A DNA stretch of 64,000 bases from assembly GCA_019358855.1 (NCBI GenBank), contig JAHHII010000014.1, positions 45,019 through 109,018 of the forward strand. Reading direction: 5' to 3'. The notes beneath the pieces were generated by a model. It did not search any database. It was not told the DNA's origin and saw nothing but the letters and a program-made list of their open reading frames with translations. Both the position numbers and the translations under genes were made by a program. How positions within the stretch are numbered: position 1 is the stretch's first letter; every line of letters begins with the position of its first letter. The DNA comes from Timaviella obliquedivisa GSE-PSE-MK23-08B. Lineage in GTDB: Bacteria > Cyanobacteriota > Cyanobacteriia > Elainellales > Elainellaceae. Below, piece by piece: positions 26,081 through 34,230 of the stretch.

Positions 26081-27511
26081 ATGTCTTATTCACAAACTCA
26101 GACTCAGTCGAAAACTGGGTATCAGGCTGGGGTAAAAGATTACCGCCTGACATACTACACACCAGACTACACGCCTAAAGATACAGACATCTTGGCAGCA
26201 TTCCGGATGACTCCTCAGCCCGGAGTACCACCCGAAGAAGCAGGCGCAGCGGTTGCGGCTGAATCTTCTACTGGCACCTGGACGACGGTTTGGACGGACT
26301 TGCTGACCGACCTCGATCGCTACAAAGGTCGTTGCTACGATATCGAATCAGTTCCCGGTGAAGACAATCAGTACATCGCCTTCATTGCATATCCTTTGGA
26401 TTTGTTTGAAGAAGGTTCTGTCACCAATATGTTGACCTCCATTGTGGGTAACGTATTCGGTTTCAAAGCGCTGAAAGCTTTGCGTCTAGAAGATTTGCGG
26501 ATTCCTGTTGCTTACCTGAAAACCTTCCAAGGTCCTCCCCACGGAATTCAAGTTGAGCGCGACAAATTGAACAAGTACGGTCGTCCTCTGTTGGGCTGTA
26601 CGATTAAGCCCAAATTGGGTCTGTCGGCTAAGAACTACGGTCGGGCAGTCTATGAGTGCTTGCGCGGTGGTTTGGACTTTACCAAAGATGACGAGAACAT
26701 TAACTCTCAGCCGTTCCAACGGTGGCGCGATCGCTTCACTTTCGTAGCAGATGCAATCTACAAAGCACAAGCAGAAACAGGCGAAATCAAAGGTCACTAC
26801 CTCAACGTGACTGCTGGAACCTGCGAAGAAATGATGAAACGGGCGGAATACGCGAAAGAACTCGGTATGCCCATCGTCATGCACGACTTCTTTACCGCTG
26901 GTTTCACCGCCAACACCACCCTGGCGCACTGGTGCCGTGACAACGGCGTTCTGCTCCACATTCACCGCGCTATGCACGCAGTCGTTGACCGTCAGAAGAA
27001 CCACGGGATGCACTTCCGGGTTTTGGCAAAGTGCTTGCGGATGTCGGGCGGTGACCATATTCACACCGGAACCGTTGTGGGCAAACTGGAAGGCGACAAA
27101 GCCATTACCTTGGGCTTCGTTGACCTGCTCCGCGAAAACTACATTGAACAAGATCGCTCCAAAGGCATTTACTTCACTCAAGATTGGGCATCCATGGGCG
27201 GCGTGATGGCTGTGGCATCGGGTGGTATTCACGTTTGGCACATGCCTGCGTTGGTCGAAATCTTTGGCGATGACTCTGTGCTTCAGTTTGGTGGTGGTAC
27301 CTTGGGTCACCCTTGGGGTAACGCGCCTGGTGCAACCGCTAACCGTGTTGCGTTGGAAGCCTGCGTCCAAGCCCGGAACGAAGGTCGTGATCTCATGCGT
27401 GAGGGTGGCGACATTATTCGTGAAGCTTGCCGTTGGAGTCCTGAACTGGCGACCGCTTGCGAACTTTGGAAGGAAATCAAGTTCGAGTTTGAATCGCAAG
27501 ACACAATCTAA
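26081..27511 (+). CDS. rbcL: Ribulose-bisphosphate carboxylase large subunit (form IB)
   Basis: 476 residues. RbcL fixes CO2 onto ribulose 1,5-bisphosphate and acts in the carboxysome as L8S8. Seen are '[26 protein letters not shown]', the catalytic '[16 protein letters not shown]', the carbamylated-lysine motif '[17 protein letters not shown]' and the loop '[20 protein letters not shown]', and '[41 protein letters not shown]'. The N-terminus with '[19 protein letters not shown]' and the rbcX neighbour are those of cyanobacterial form IB. First gene of rbcL-rbcX-rbcS. Confidence 0.99.
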   Translation: MSYSQTQTQSKTGYQAGVKDYRLTYYTPDYTPKDTDILAAFRMTPQPGVPPEEAGAAVAAESSTGTWTTVWTDLLTDLDRYKGRCYDIESVPGEDNQYIAFIAYPLDLFEEGSVTNMLTSIVGNVFGFKALKALRLEDLRIPVAYLKTFQGPPHGIQVERDKLNKYGRPLLGCTIKPKLGLSAKNYGRAVYECLRGGLDFTKDDENINSQPFQRWRDRFTFVADAIYKAQAETGEIKGHYLNVTAGTCEEMMKRAEYAKELGMPIVMHDFFTAGFTANTTLAHWCRDNGVLLHIHRAMHAVVDRQKNHGMHFRVLAKCLRMSGGDHIHTGTVVGKLEGDKAITLGFVDLLRENYIEQDRSKGIYFTQDWASMGGVMAVASGGIHVWHMPALVEIFGDDSVLQFGGGTLGHPWGNAPGATANRVALEACVQARNEGRDLMREGGDIIREACRWSPELATACELWKEIKFEFESQDTI

Positions 27512-27602
27512 TGAACCGTGGGATGTTAGCTATCAGCAATTGATGCGCGATCGATCAGATTGAATTTATTAATTGCTGGTAGCCCCTAACTTCCTTCTCC
27601 TC

Positions 27603-27992
27603 ATGGATATCAAGCAAATTGCTAAAGACACCACCAAGACGCTCGGCAGCTACCTGACTTATCAGGCGCTTAAAACGGTTTTGGCTCAGTTGGATGAAAC
27701 TGACCCCAAACGGGCATATTGGCTCCATCAATTCTCTTCACGGGAAAAGATTCAAGATGGTGAGGCTTATCTCAAGGCGCTCTTTCAAGAGAAGCAAGAT
27801 TTGGCTTTTCGCATTTTGACGGTTCGGGAACATTTGGCAAATGAAATTGCTGAGTATCTTCCTGAAATGCTGCGATCGCACATGCAGCAAGCCAATATGG
27901 ATCAACGCCGTCAGCAATTGGAACGGATGACGCAGATGAACTTGACCCCGATCGCGGAGCCTGAGAAAGAGCCAGACTCTGAAGAACAGTAG
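27603..27992 (+). CDS. rbcX: Rubisco assembly chaperone RbcX
   Basis: 129 residues from the ATG at 27603 (the frame is open to 27573, but RbcX starts 'MDIKQIAKDTTKTL'). All-helical protein that forms arc-shaped dimers and binds the C-terminal peptide of RbcL (EIKFEF-type motif, present in this RbcL as '[12 protein letters not shown]'). Conserved 'YLTYQALKTVL', 'QLDETDPKRAYWLHQFSS' and 'LAFRILTVREHLANEIAEYLPEM' are visible. The C-terminal acidic tail is variable in the family. Position between rbcL and rbcS is standard. Confidence 0.97.
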   Translation: MDIKQIAKDTTKTLGSYLTYQALKTVLAQLDETDPKRAYWLHQFSSREKIQDGEAYLKALFQEKQDLAFRILTVREHLANEIAEYLPEMLRSHMQQANMDQRRQQLERMTQMNLTPIAEPEKEPDSEEQ

Positions 27993-28025
27993 CCCAATTT
28001 TACCCATCATCTAACTAAGGAACTA

Positions 28026-28379
28026 ATGAAAACTCTAGGTAAAGAGCGGAAGTTTGAGACTTTTTCCTATCTGCCCCCCTTGACCGATGCTCAAGTTGCA
28101 CGGCAGATTCAATACACCCTCGACCAAGGATTTATTCCTTGCGTTGAGTTCAACGAAAACTCTGACGCAGAAATCTACTACTGGACAATGTGGAAGTTGC
28201 CTTTGTTCAACATCAAAACTCCTCAAGAAGTTTTGAGTGAAGTGCAACAGTGTCGCTCTGAGTATGGCAATTGCTATATTCGCGTGGTTGCATTTGACAA
28301 CGTGAAGCAATGCCAAGTCATGAGCTTTATCGTTCACAAGCCTGGTGCAAGCAACACGAGCACTGGCTATCGCTACTAA
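28026..28379 (+). CDS. rbcS: Ribulose-bisphosphate carboxylase small subunit
   Basis: 117 residues. '[38 protein letters not shown]' and '[20 protein letters not shown]', '[24 protein letters not shown]' are the family signature; no transit peptide and no carboxysomal repeat extension. It caps the RbcL8 core at both ends. Preceded by AAGGA before the ATG, 33 bases after rbcX, and followed by a strong terminator. Confidence 0.98.
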   Translation: MKTLGKERKFETFSYLPPLTDAQVARQIQYTLDQGFIPCVEFNENSDAEIYYWTMWKLPLFNIKTPQEVLSEVQQCRSEYGNCYIRVVAFDNVKQCQVMSFIVHKPGASNTSTGYRY

Positions 28380-28410
28380 GATTTATTTCTATCTCTGATA
28401 GATCATATTT

Positions 28411-28441
28411 GGGGAGACGGTCCAACCGTCTCCCCTTTTTT
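28411..28441 (+). terminator. Rho-independent terminator of the rbc operon
   Basis: Perfect 11-bp stem GGGGAGACGGT / ACCGTCTCCCC with a CCA loop, followed by six T. It lies about 30 bases after the rbcS stop codon. Confidence 0.95.
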
Positions 28442-28517
28442 ACACTAAAAAAATTCGTTTGTGTCGTCGCTCTAGTTTTCAGGACTAAAATTATAGAGTA
28501 TCCACCGGAGCAACAAC

Positions 28518-29642
28518 ATGGCGCTTCAGCAACAAGCCGAACAGCTTCAGCAAGAGATTGATAGCAAGCGGCAAGAAATTAGATCTGATGGCTACTCCAT
28601 GTCTATTGGTGAATGGATTAGCTTGTATGAAGATGGAGAAATTGATATCCATCCAGAGTTTCAACGATTTTTTCGTTGGACTAATTATCAGAAGACAAGC
28701 CTGATTGAGTCGTTGCTCCTTGGTATCCCTATCCCACCTATATTTGTCTCCTAACGTGAAGACGGAATTTGGGATGTCGTGGATGGTCTTCAGAGGCTTT
28801 CTACCATCTATGAATTTGCTGGAAAGCTGAAGGATGAAACTAATAAGATTAAACCTGCTTTAGCACTTGAGAAAACAAAGTATTTACCCTCTCTTAAAGG
28901 TAAAAAGTGGGATGATGAAAGTGATCCGGAAAGCTCCTTTACCCAAACTCAGCGACTCTTAATTAAGAGATCAAAAATAGCGGTCACTATTCTTCAAAAG
29001 GAAAGTGATGAGATGGCTAAATATGAGCTATTTCAACGTCTTAATACTGGAGGATCAATAGCTACTCCTCAAGAAATTAGAAATTGCATACTTGTGATGT
29101 ACAACAGAGAAATGTACCACTGGATGCGAGAACTAAGTCAGAATGAAGCGTTTCAGGCTTGTCTTTCGCTGAGCGATCGCTCCCTGGAGGAGCAATATGA
29201 TATGGAACTTCTCCTAAGATTTTTGGTTTTCCGAACAATTGATGAAGGCGAACTTCGTGGCATAGGAGATATTGGTGTATTTCTGACAGACAAAATGGTC
29301 GAAATGGCTAAAAGAAAAGATTATGAATATGAGAAGGAGACAGAAGCATTTAAATTAACTTTTGACATCCTTTCCAATCAAACTGGATCAAATACGTTCC
29401 GAAAGTATGTCCCTCAGAAAGATAAATTTTCTGGCGGCTTTTTGGTATCTGCTTTTGAAGTGATAGCTCTAGGCGTTGGCTATAACCATAAAGAATTGCG
29501 TAATTCTGATATTAATATAGAAGAACGAGTTAAGCACATATGGACGGACACGCCATATCCCTCTTGGTCTGGTAGCGGAACTGATGCTAAGGGAAGAATG
29601 CCTAAACTCGTTCCACTCGGTCGTGATTTGTTCAAAGCATGA
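28518..29642 (+). pseudogene. DUF262 (GmrSD/ParB-like) gene with an in-frame stop
   Basis: The reading frame is continuous from ATG 28518 to 29642 except for one TAA at 28752-28754 (codon 79), in 'IPPIFVS-stop-REDGIWDVVDGLQRL'. CAA (Gln) would be expected by a single base change. Family features flank the stop: 'HPEFQRFFRWTNYQKTSLIESLLLGIPIPPIF' before it and the catalytic-type DGLQRLSTI motif after it, then 'RLLIKRSKIAVTIL' and 'FQRLNTGGSIATPQEIRNC'. DUF262 proteins include GmrSD-type restriction enzymes and predicted ParB-like nucleases or NTPases. A ribosome-binding site GGAG precedes the ATG. The 3' end overlaps the HEPN gene by 4 bases. The gene may be dead, read through, or restarted at GTG 28779, which would lack the N-terminal part. 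Confidence 0.85.
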
Positions 29643-30286
29643 CGATTCGCAGTTTAGAAAACCTAAGTGACAGTTTGTCATCAGATTTAGCATGGCGAAG
29701 AAAAGAGCTTTCTGACCTGAAGGCTCTTGTTGAAACTAGAAGTTTTTCTTCAAGCAAACACAATGCACTGCTCAGAAGCGGGGTCACGATTTTGTACGCT
29801 CACTGGGAGGGCTTTGTGAAAAAAGCAGCCTCTAACTATCTTGAGTTCGGGTCAGCGCAGCGCCTACCCTATAAGGATCTCTCCAGTAATTTCATCGCGC
29901 TTGCCATGAAAGCTAGATTGAATGAAGCAATGGAAACAAACAAAGCTACTGTTTTTACAGAAGTAGCAGAATTTTTCCTAACTAAACTTGATCAGCGCAG
30001 TTCTGTTCCCCACAAAGACGTGATTAAGACAGGTGCTAATCTTTCATCTTCAATGTTCAAGGAAATTATTTGTGTTTTAGGGTCAGACTACTCAGATTAT
30101 GAAATCAAACAAGTTTTGATTGACGAGAAATTACTGGCACGAAGAAACAATATTGCACATGGTGAATATTTGTTACTAGATCTTCAAGATTATCTAGAAC
30201 TGCATTCACAAGTTATAGGCATGATGGAGCTTCTACGGAATCAAGTTGATAATTGCGCAGCCATAAAACGATATTGTCGAGAGTAA
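29639..30286 (+). CDS. HEPN-like nuclease (MAE_28990/MAE_18760 type)
   Basis: 215 residues. The C-terminal half contains the HEPN RNase motif R-x4-H as 'RRNNIAHGEY' (Arg169, His174). Another conserved stretch, 'SGVTILYAHWEGFVKKAASNYLEF', matches my memory of the MAE_28990/MAE_18760 family of HEPN proteins. ATGA overlap with the DUF262 gene indicates translational coupling, and DUF262-HEPN pairs are known as predicted defence or toxin-antitoxin modules. If the upstream stop really blocks the DUF262 protein, this putative RNase would be made less or without its partner. Confidence 0.82.
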   Translation: MTIRSLENLSDSLSSDLAWRRKELSDLKALVETRSFSSSKHNALLRSGVTILYAHWEGFVKKAASNYLEFGSAQRLPYKDLSSNFIALAMKARLNEAMETNKATVFTEVAEFFLTKLDQRSSVPHKDVIKTGANLSSSMFKEIICVLGSDYSDYEIKQVLIDEKLLARRNNIAHGEYLLLDLQDYLELHSQVIGMMELLRNQVDNCAAIKRYCRE

Positions 30287-30452
30287 ATATGACTCACGAT
30301 AAAGTTTAGACACATCCATCGATAAAATGAAAAGTCATGGTATACAACGACTTTTTCCCTAGCCATAACTAAAACTACTCTCGGCTTAACCCCTCAAAAA
30401 GGTGTAATCTCCTTGCTCAGATTCCTCATATCACCCACTCTTCCCCAAACTC

Positions 30453-31061
30453 TCAACGAGTTTCCATCCATCCCATTTTCAGGCAAAGTCTGTGAACGAG
30501 AGAGAAAGCTCGGATGACCTTTAAAGCACTCCCTAGCGAGATCACGCTGGCTGAACTAGAGGAACGGTTCTCGCTCCATCGATCGGCTCCAAGTGCATCG
30601 TAAAACCCTACAGAAAACTCAATAGCGGCTTGATCACCGATCGCCTGACTCATGCCAATCACATAGGGAATATGACGAGCGATCGCCGCTGCTTGTACCT
30701 TTGAATAACAAGCATTAAGAATTACACATTCGACGCTATCAGCAAATAATTTAAACAGCCCTGCCAAGGCTTCAGCATCAACCAGCTTTGTCTTACCAGC
30801 TTCATCTTCAAAAGCAATTCCTTTCTCGCCTTCCCCATGTCCAGAGAAGTGGACAATTTGTGGCTTCAGGTCAAGCATTGCCCGTCGAAAGTCTTTGGGT
30901 CGAACTGCTTCTTTCTTAACAAGACGAAATTTCTCGCGTAGTTGCGATCGCTCTAGTCCTGTCTCAATTTCTCGCTGTTCTTCATCTAATCGCAAACGAG
31001 CAGTTTCTTTTGGATTAGCACTTAACATCAATATCGTGATGACCAAAGGGTAACTGCTCAT
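30453..31061 (-). CDS. CHAT domain (caspase-like) protein
   Basis: 202 residues. Contains the CHAT catalytic pair: His75 in 'IVHFSGHGEGEKGI' and Cys118 in 'VECVILNACYS'. The N-terminal 'ITILMLSANPKETARLRLDEEQREI' and 'HIPYVIGMSQAIGDQAAIEFSVGFYDALGA' are typical of standalone cyanobacterial CHAT proteins. After 'FYDALGAD' the C-terminus (WSENRSSSSASV...) no longer looks like the family, so a late frameshift or divergence is possible near 30600. CHAT proteases act in some bacterial defence systems after activation by a partner. It is convergent with the HEPN gene. Confidence 0.82.
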   Translation of the reverse strand: MSSYPLVITILMLSANPKETARLRLDEEQREIETGLERSQLREKFRLVKKEAVRPKDFRRAMLDLKPQIVHFSGHGEGEKGIAFEDEAGKTKLVDAEALAGLFKLFADSVECVILNACYSKVQAAAIARHIPYVIGMSQAIGDQAAIEFSVGFYDALGADRWSENRSSSSASVISLGSALKVIRAFSLVHRLCLKMGWMETR

Positions 31062-31133
31062 CCTGATGAGTTTAAGACTGTTATTTTCTGACAGTATACT
31101 CGGTCGAGATGAATCTCTAAAACTCTATCCAAA

Positions 31134-31802
31134 TCAGTCCTTAAACTCCAATCGCTGCTGCTGAGCCTTAAGTCTGATAATTTGTGTTTGAATATCCTGG
31201 AGCGTTTCTTGTAATACCTGAAGATCAGAAGCAAGTAAATGGGGAGTCAGCATTTGCAAAAGAGAAGCTCTATCCACTTCATAATTGAGCAGCAGTAGAC
31301 GGATATCATTTTCATACAAACTGGCTCTTGTAAAATTGCCTTGTCGGTATAGAGAAGGCAAAGCATAGAGCTTGAGAATCAAAAGCCCCTCAACTGTGAC
31401 ACAGCGAACCCGTTGGGAACCAAAAACCTGCTGAGTGCTGTAGGTTTGCTGAACTTGTTGAAATAGCGGATTTCTTGTTAGTAGCAAATCGACCTGCAAA
31501 TCTTCAAACTGACCCCGAGCAAAGTCTTGATTTTCATTACTCAGAACCAGTTCAGGAAGGCGATCGAGATCATCGCGGCTGAGAATGAAGTCAATATCCT
31601 GGGTATTTCGTCCTTCAACGTAACTGAGTAACGCAAGTCCTCCCACCAATAGGTAATCAATCTGTTGGCTTTCAAGGCGATCGAACAGCCTTTGTGCTAG
31701 TTCTACTAATCGGTCTGAGTTCAACTCCTGAGTTTCCCAATTCTTAAGATCAAAAGCAACACCGTTCCTCAAAATATTACCAATTGCTTGAGTTTGAAAC
31801 AT
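31134..31802 (-). CDS. Nucleotidyltransferase-fold protein (AbiEii/MNT-like)
   Basis: 222 residues. The nucleotidyltransferase signature is 'LLVGGLALLSYVEGRNTQDIDFIL', with Gly54-Gly55, Ser60, and the metal-binding Asp69 and Asp71; a third Asp is likely Asp105 in 'DLQVDLLLT'. 'VTVEGLLILKLYAL' follows, and the C-terminus is helical and Gln-rich. Related proteins include the AbiEii toxins and MNT antitoxins, which add nucleotides to tRNA or protein. It is 72 bases upstream of the CHAT gene on the same strand, so the two may form an operon. Confidence 0.78.
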   Translation of the reverse strand: MFQTQAIGNILRNGVAFDLKNWETQELNSDRLVELAQRLFDRLESQQIDYLLVGGLALLSYVEGRNTQDIDFILSRDDLDRLPELVLSNENQDFARGQFEDLQVDLLLTRNPLFQQVQQTYSTQQVFGSQRVRCVTVEGLLILKLYALPSLYRQGNFTRASLYENDIRLLLLNYEVDRASLLQMLTPHLLASDLQVLQETLQDIQTQIIRLKAQQQRLEFKD

Positions 31803-32035
31803 AATTCAAGTTGAGGAATAAATTAACCCAGCAACGATAATTGACCTATTGTAAAGCGTAAACAGAAGAGGTTACTTTTCTGGTGAAAAATCGATAAATC
31901 AAGGTCTAGCGTTTACGAATCGCTAATTTTTTAAACTTAAAGCCTTTAGGAGCCGATCGCCCCTCATCAATTCCCTCTTCAACATTTACCCCAAAATGCT
32001 TGTGTCAAACCCGCCTTTACCCTTATGCTAATCAA

Positions 32036-32248
32036 CACTGGTTTTTCGATACCAGTAGACAGGCTTAAGGTGAGGACGCTGGCTAGAAGTGTTACAGCAC
32101 AACTAACCAGCTAACCTAACTTTCTGGAAGTAGCAGAAGGCTAGGCTGTGACGATTTTATCGTTTCACCTCGCTAATGTTAAACAAGTGGTTAGAAACAC
32201 CACACCTTAAGCTTTTCTTCTCAACCCAACATTAGCGAGGGAAATAGT
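32036..32248 (+). promoter_or_regulatory. Structured leader (locus C) of small-protein gene
   Basis: Hairpin CTGGT...ACCAG (32038-32055); hairpin I 32078-32111 (GCTGGCTAGAAGTG and CACAACTAACCAGC, loop TTACAG); TTCTG-GAAGTAG-CAGAA; hairpin II 32148-32168 around CGATTTTATCG; hairpin III with 13-bp arms at 32168-32180 and 32228-32240. The second arm of hairpin III contains the GAGG ribosome-binding site (8 bases before ATG 32249), so folding would hide it. Confidence 0.62.
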
Positions 32249-32449
32249 ATGAGTACAGAGTTCAACGAACTGCTGCCCGTTTCGCACGGCGATAAAGCGC
32301 AGGTGTGGATCGTCGGGACACGAGAGCAGGTAACGCATTTAATCAATGAATTCTACGTTAAAAAGATAGCCAGCGATCGTCTTCATTTCACGCCGATCAT
32401 CCCTGCCCCGTTTGCCACTGGTAAGTACATGACCGTCTTGGTGAGATAG
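32249..32449 (+). CDS. Small unknown protein, copy C
   Basis: 66 residues, about 90% identical to the protein at 14450 and distantly related to the one at 6541. Conserved parts are 'ELLPVSHGDKAQVWIVGTRE', 'INEFYVKKIASDR' and 'IIPAPFATGKYMTVLVR'. Substitutions between copies are mostly conservative (S/T, N/S, V/L), as expected for a gene kept under selection. The start is fixed by the GAGG at 32237-32240. No family recognised. Confidence 0.78.
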   Translation: MSTEFNELLPVSHGDKAQVWIVGTREQVTHLINEFYVKKIASDRLHFTPIIPAPFATGKYMTVLVR

Positions 32450-32490
32450 ACAAAACACCGGGGGCTATCGTATCTATACTGTAGCCCTCG

Positions 32491-32667
32491 ACAATGCGAT
32501 CGTGCTCTCTACAATGCCATTGTCACTGTTCAATATTTAATTGCGCGCCTTGCAATGCGATCGCAACTCCACACAATGCTATTGTTCTTCTGACAATGCG
32601 ATTGTGAGCCGACACAATGCGATTGTGCATTCTACAATGCTATTGCGAGATGATGCAATGCGATCAC
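32491..32667. repeat. Array of nine 13-bp palindromes, 20-21 bp period (copy 2)
   Basis: Units start at about 32491, 32511, 32531, 32552, 32573, 32593, 32614, 32634 and 32655; clear ones read ACAATGCCATTGT, ACAATGCTATTGT and ACAATGCGATTGT (twice). The third is degenerate. Spacers differ in sequence. This fills most of the 32450-32770 spacer; the remaining 100 bases contain nothing recognised. Confidence 0.85.
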
Positions 32668-32770
32668 CAAGCATTTTTATTGAAAAATAGCCGACCTTCC
32701 TCAGTAGAAAAGTTAGCTAATAAGTCGTCATGGGCACAATAAGCGAGTCAATTCTCACTGAGACTTTATT

Positions 32771-33142
32771 ATGCCTAGCCCAGATATCTCTCGCCGTCTC
32801 ACTCTCAACTTACTCAGTCAAGATATCGATTCATTCAACGGCTTAAAAGTCATTCCTCAATACAGCACCACCCGCAGCCAAGCCACCCTCGAAACCTTGC
32901 AGCAAACCTATCAAGTCATGTTGGCACAACAGCAAGCCGAAACCGAAAAGCTTGCCCTCTACCGCGCTGCAACTGATGCGGCTCGTTTGGCAGAGTGGAA
33001 TTTTCACAACGCTGTGCTAGCCATGAAAGAAGTAGTGCGTGGGCAGTATGGCTCAGATAGCGACGAAGCTCAAGCGATCGGGTTGAAGAAGAAGTCCGAT
33101 CGCAAGCGCCCCATTCGACAAAAAGCAGCAACTGCCGTCTAA
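32771..33142 (+). CDS. Small helical protein, unknown
   Basis: 123 residues. A short N-terminal stretch (MPSPDISRRLTLNLLSQDIDSF) is followed by a long amphipathic helix of about 60 residues ('TLETLQQTYQVMLAQQQAE', 'KLALYRAATDAARLAEWNFH', 'AVLAMKEVVRGQYG') and a basic tail 'GLKKKSDRKRPIRQKAA'. It could be a coiled coil with a nucleic-acid-binding end. Its stop overlaps the convergent VKOR gene by 4 bases. Not recognised as a named family. Confidence 0.7.
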   Translation: MPSPDISRRLTLNLLSQDIDSFNGLKVIPQYSTTRSQATLETLQQTYQVMLAQQQAETEKLALYRAATDAARLAEWNFHNAVLAMKEVVRGQYGSDSDEAQAIGLKKKSDRKRPIRQKAATAV

Positions 33143-34098
33143 AATCTAAATCCAGGAACTTGATTCTTGAAATTCTGCGAACCCTTATAGCCAGAAGCCT
33201 CTGCCAGTTTTTGTAGCGTTTGAGTTCCTTCTAACTTCTGTCCGCCCACTTCCCAAGTTGGAAAGCCCGTAATCTTATTTGCTTGACAGACCGCCGTTTG
33301 AGAATTCTGACCATCAGGAGCACATTCAACATAAGGAAACTCCTTAGCAGCTTCCTTACCAAACAATTCTTTCTGATCATTACAATGTGGACACCAGTAA
33401 GCGCCATACATCTTTGCACCCGTCGCTTTAAGATGCTTTGCTAAAGCGATTTCAGATTGTCCTGAAAATTGCGCAATCGGAGGACCTGCTTGCCCAGGCG
33501 TATTAGACCCTGCAACAGCGTTTCCTCCAATATTGGAGTAAATGCCCAGGGTTGCCACAACTGTTACAAGTGACACGATCGCCCCTGTAAAAAAGAGTTG
33601 CCCCCGATCTTCCCAATCCCTTCCTAGCAGCGTCAGGATAAATAAACTCAGGGCAAACAGCGCCGAAGCAATGCAGTAGTAGCAAATCCCACCTGCACCA
33701 TACTTCGATACAAACTGGCTAAACATAATGAACATCAAATAGCCGCTAAACACCAGCATGGCAGTTGCGCCAGCAAAGAGCAGTAGCCACGTTGTGTTTT
33801 CCACGCTGGTTCTGGCTTGCCGCTTCTCTTCCGGATTGATCGCCAAAGGAACCAGCGCAAATGCTGCCATAGCCAGGTACGCAAGCAAGCCAAATAACGC
33901 TAAGGGCAATCCAAAAACTTCAGCATAGGGACTAGAGAGAACCTGTTCACAGCCGCCAGTTGGGCAAGCTGTTTCTCCGCTAAATAACTTGTTATAGGTA
34001 AGGTAGCCTGTGTTAAGGGCTCCTATCAGGGCGATCGCCCCAATTAAATAACGGGAACGACGATACATCCAAGGCACTTGACGGCGACGGCTACTCAT
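33139..34098 (-). CDS. VKOR-thioredoxin fusion (disulfide bond formation)
   Basis: 319 residues from the ATG at 34098, preceded by AAGGGG. Residues about 15-190 are a vitamin K epoxide reductase-like domain with five hydrophobic segments, the loop Cys pair in 'ETACPTGGCEQVL' and the membrane active-site CxxC in 'GGICYYCIASALF'. The C-terminal 100 residues are a periplasmic or lumenal thioredoxin-like domain with 'YWCPHCNDQKELFG' and two more Cys. This is the cyanobacterial form of the plant LTO1 protein: the Trx domain oxidises proteins such as photosystem subunits in the lumen, and the VKOR part passes electrons to quinone. Confidence 0.93.
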   Translation of the reverse strand: MSSRRRQVPWMYRRSRYLIGAIALIGALNTGYLTYNKLFSGETACPTGGCEQVLSSPYAEVFGLPLALFGLLAYLAMAAFALVPLAINPEEKRQARTSVENTTWLLLFAGATAMLVFSGYLMFIMFSQFVSKYGAGGICYYCIASALFALSLFILTLLGRDWEDRGQLFFTGAIVSLVTVVATLGIYSNIGGNAVAGSNTPGQAGPPIAQFSGQSEIALAKHLKATGAKMYGAYWCPHCNDQKELFGKEAAKEFPYVECAPDGQNSQTAVCQANKITGFPTWEVGGQKLEGTQTLQKLAEASGYKGSQNFKNQVPGFRF

Positions 34099-34230
34099 AA
34101 ACCCCTTATTTCTCAGATATCTCTGACACAATAACGTTTTCTATTCTGGCTCAAACTGCCCAAATTGAGTCTAGATTCTATCAATAGAGTTTTGGCGATA
34201 AAGTTTTAGAAGAGTTTCAAGCTACGAGCT

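Larger units (their letters stand above)
31954..32670 (+). repeat. Inverted duplication, copy 2 (pairs with 14205-14931)
   Basis: Same order as the minus strand of 14931-14205: CGATCGCCCCTCA, hairpin leader, 66-codon gene, palindromic array. The two copies are in opposite orientation and enclose about 17 kb that includes the rbc operon. The spacer 31803-31953 before it is AT-rich with nothing recognised. Confidence 0.9.

Noticed and set aside
26486..27499. 337-codon frame on the minus strand inside rbcL
   Set aside because: Shadow of the highly codon-biased rbcL gene; no family resemblance.
28779..29642. Separate gene starting at GTG 28779 downstream of the DUF262 stop
   Set aside because: It is in the same frame as 28518-28751 and the domain spans the stop, so one interrupted gene is a better description.
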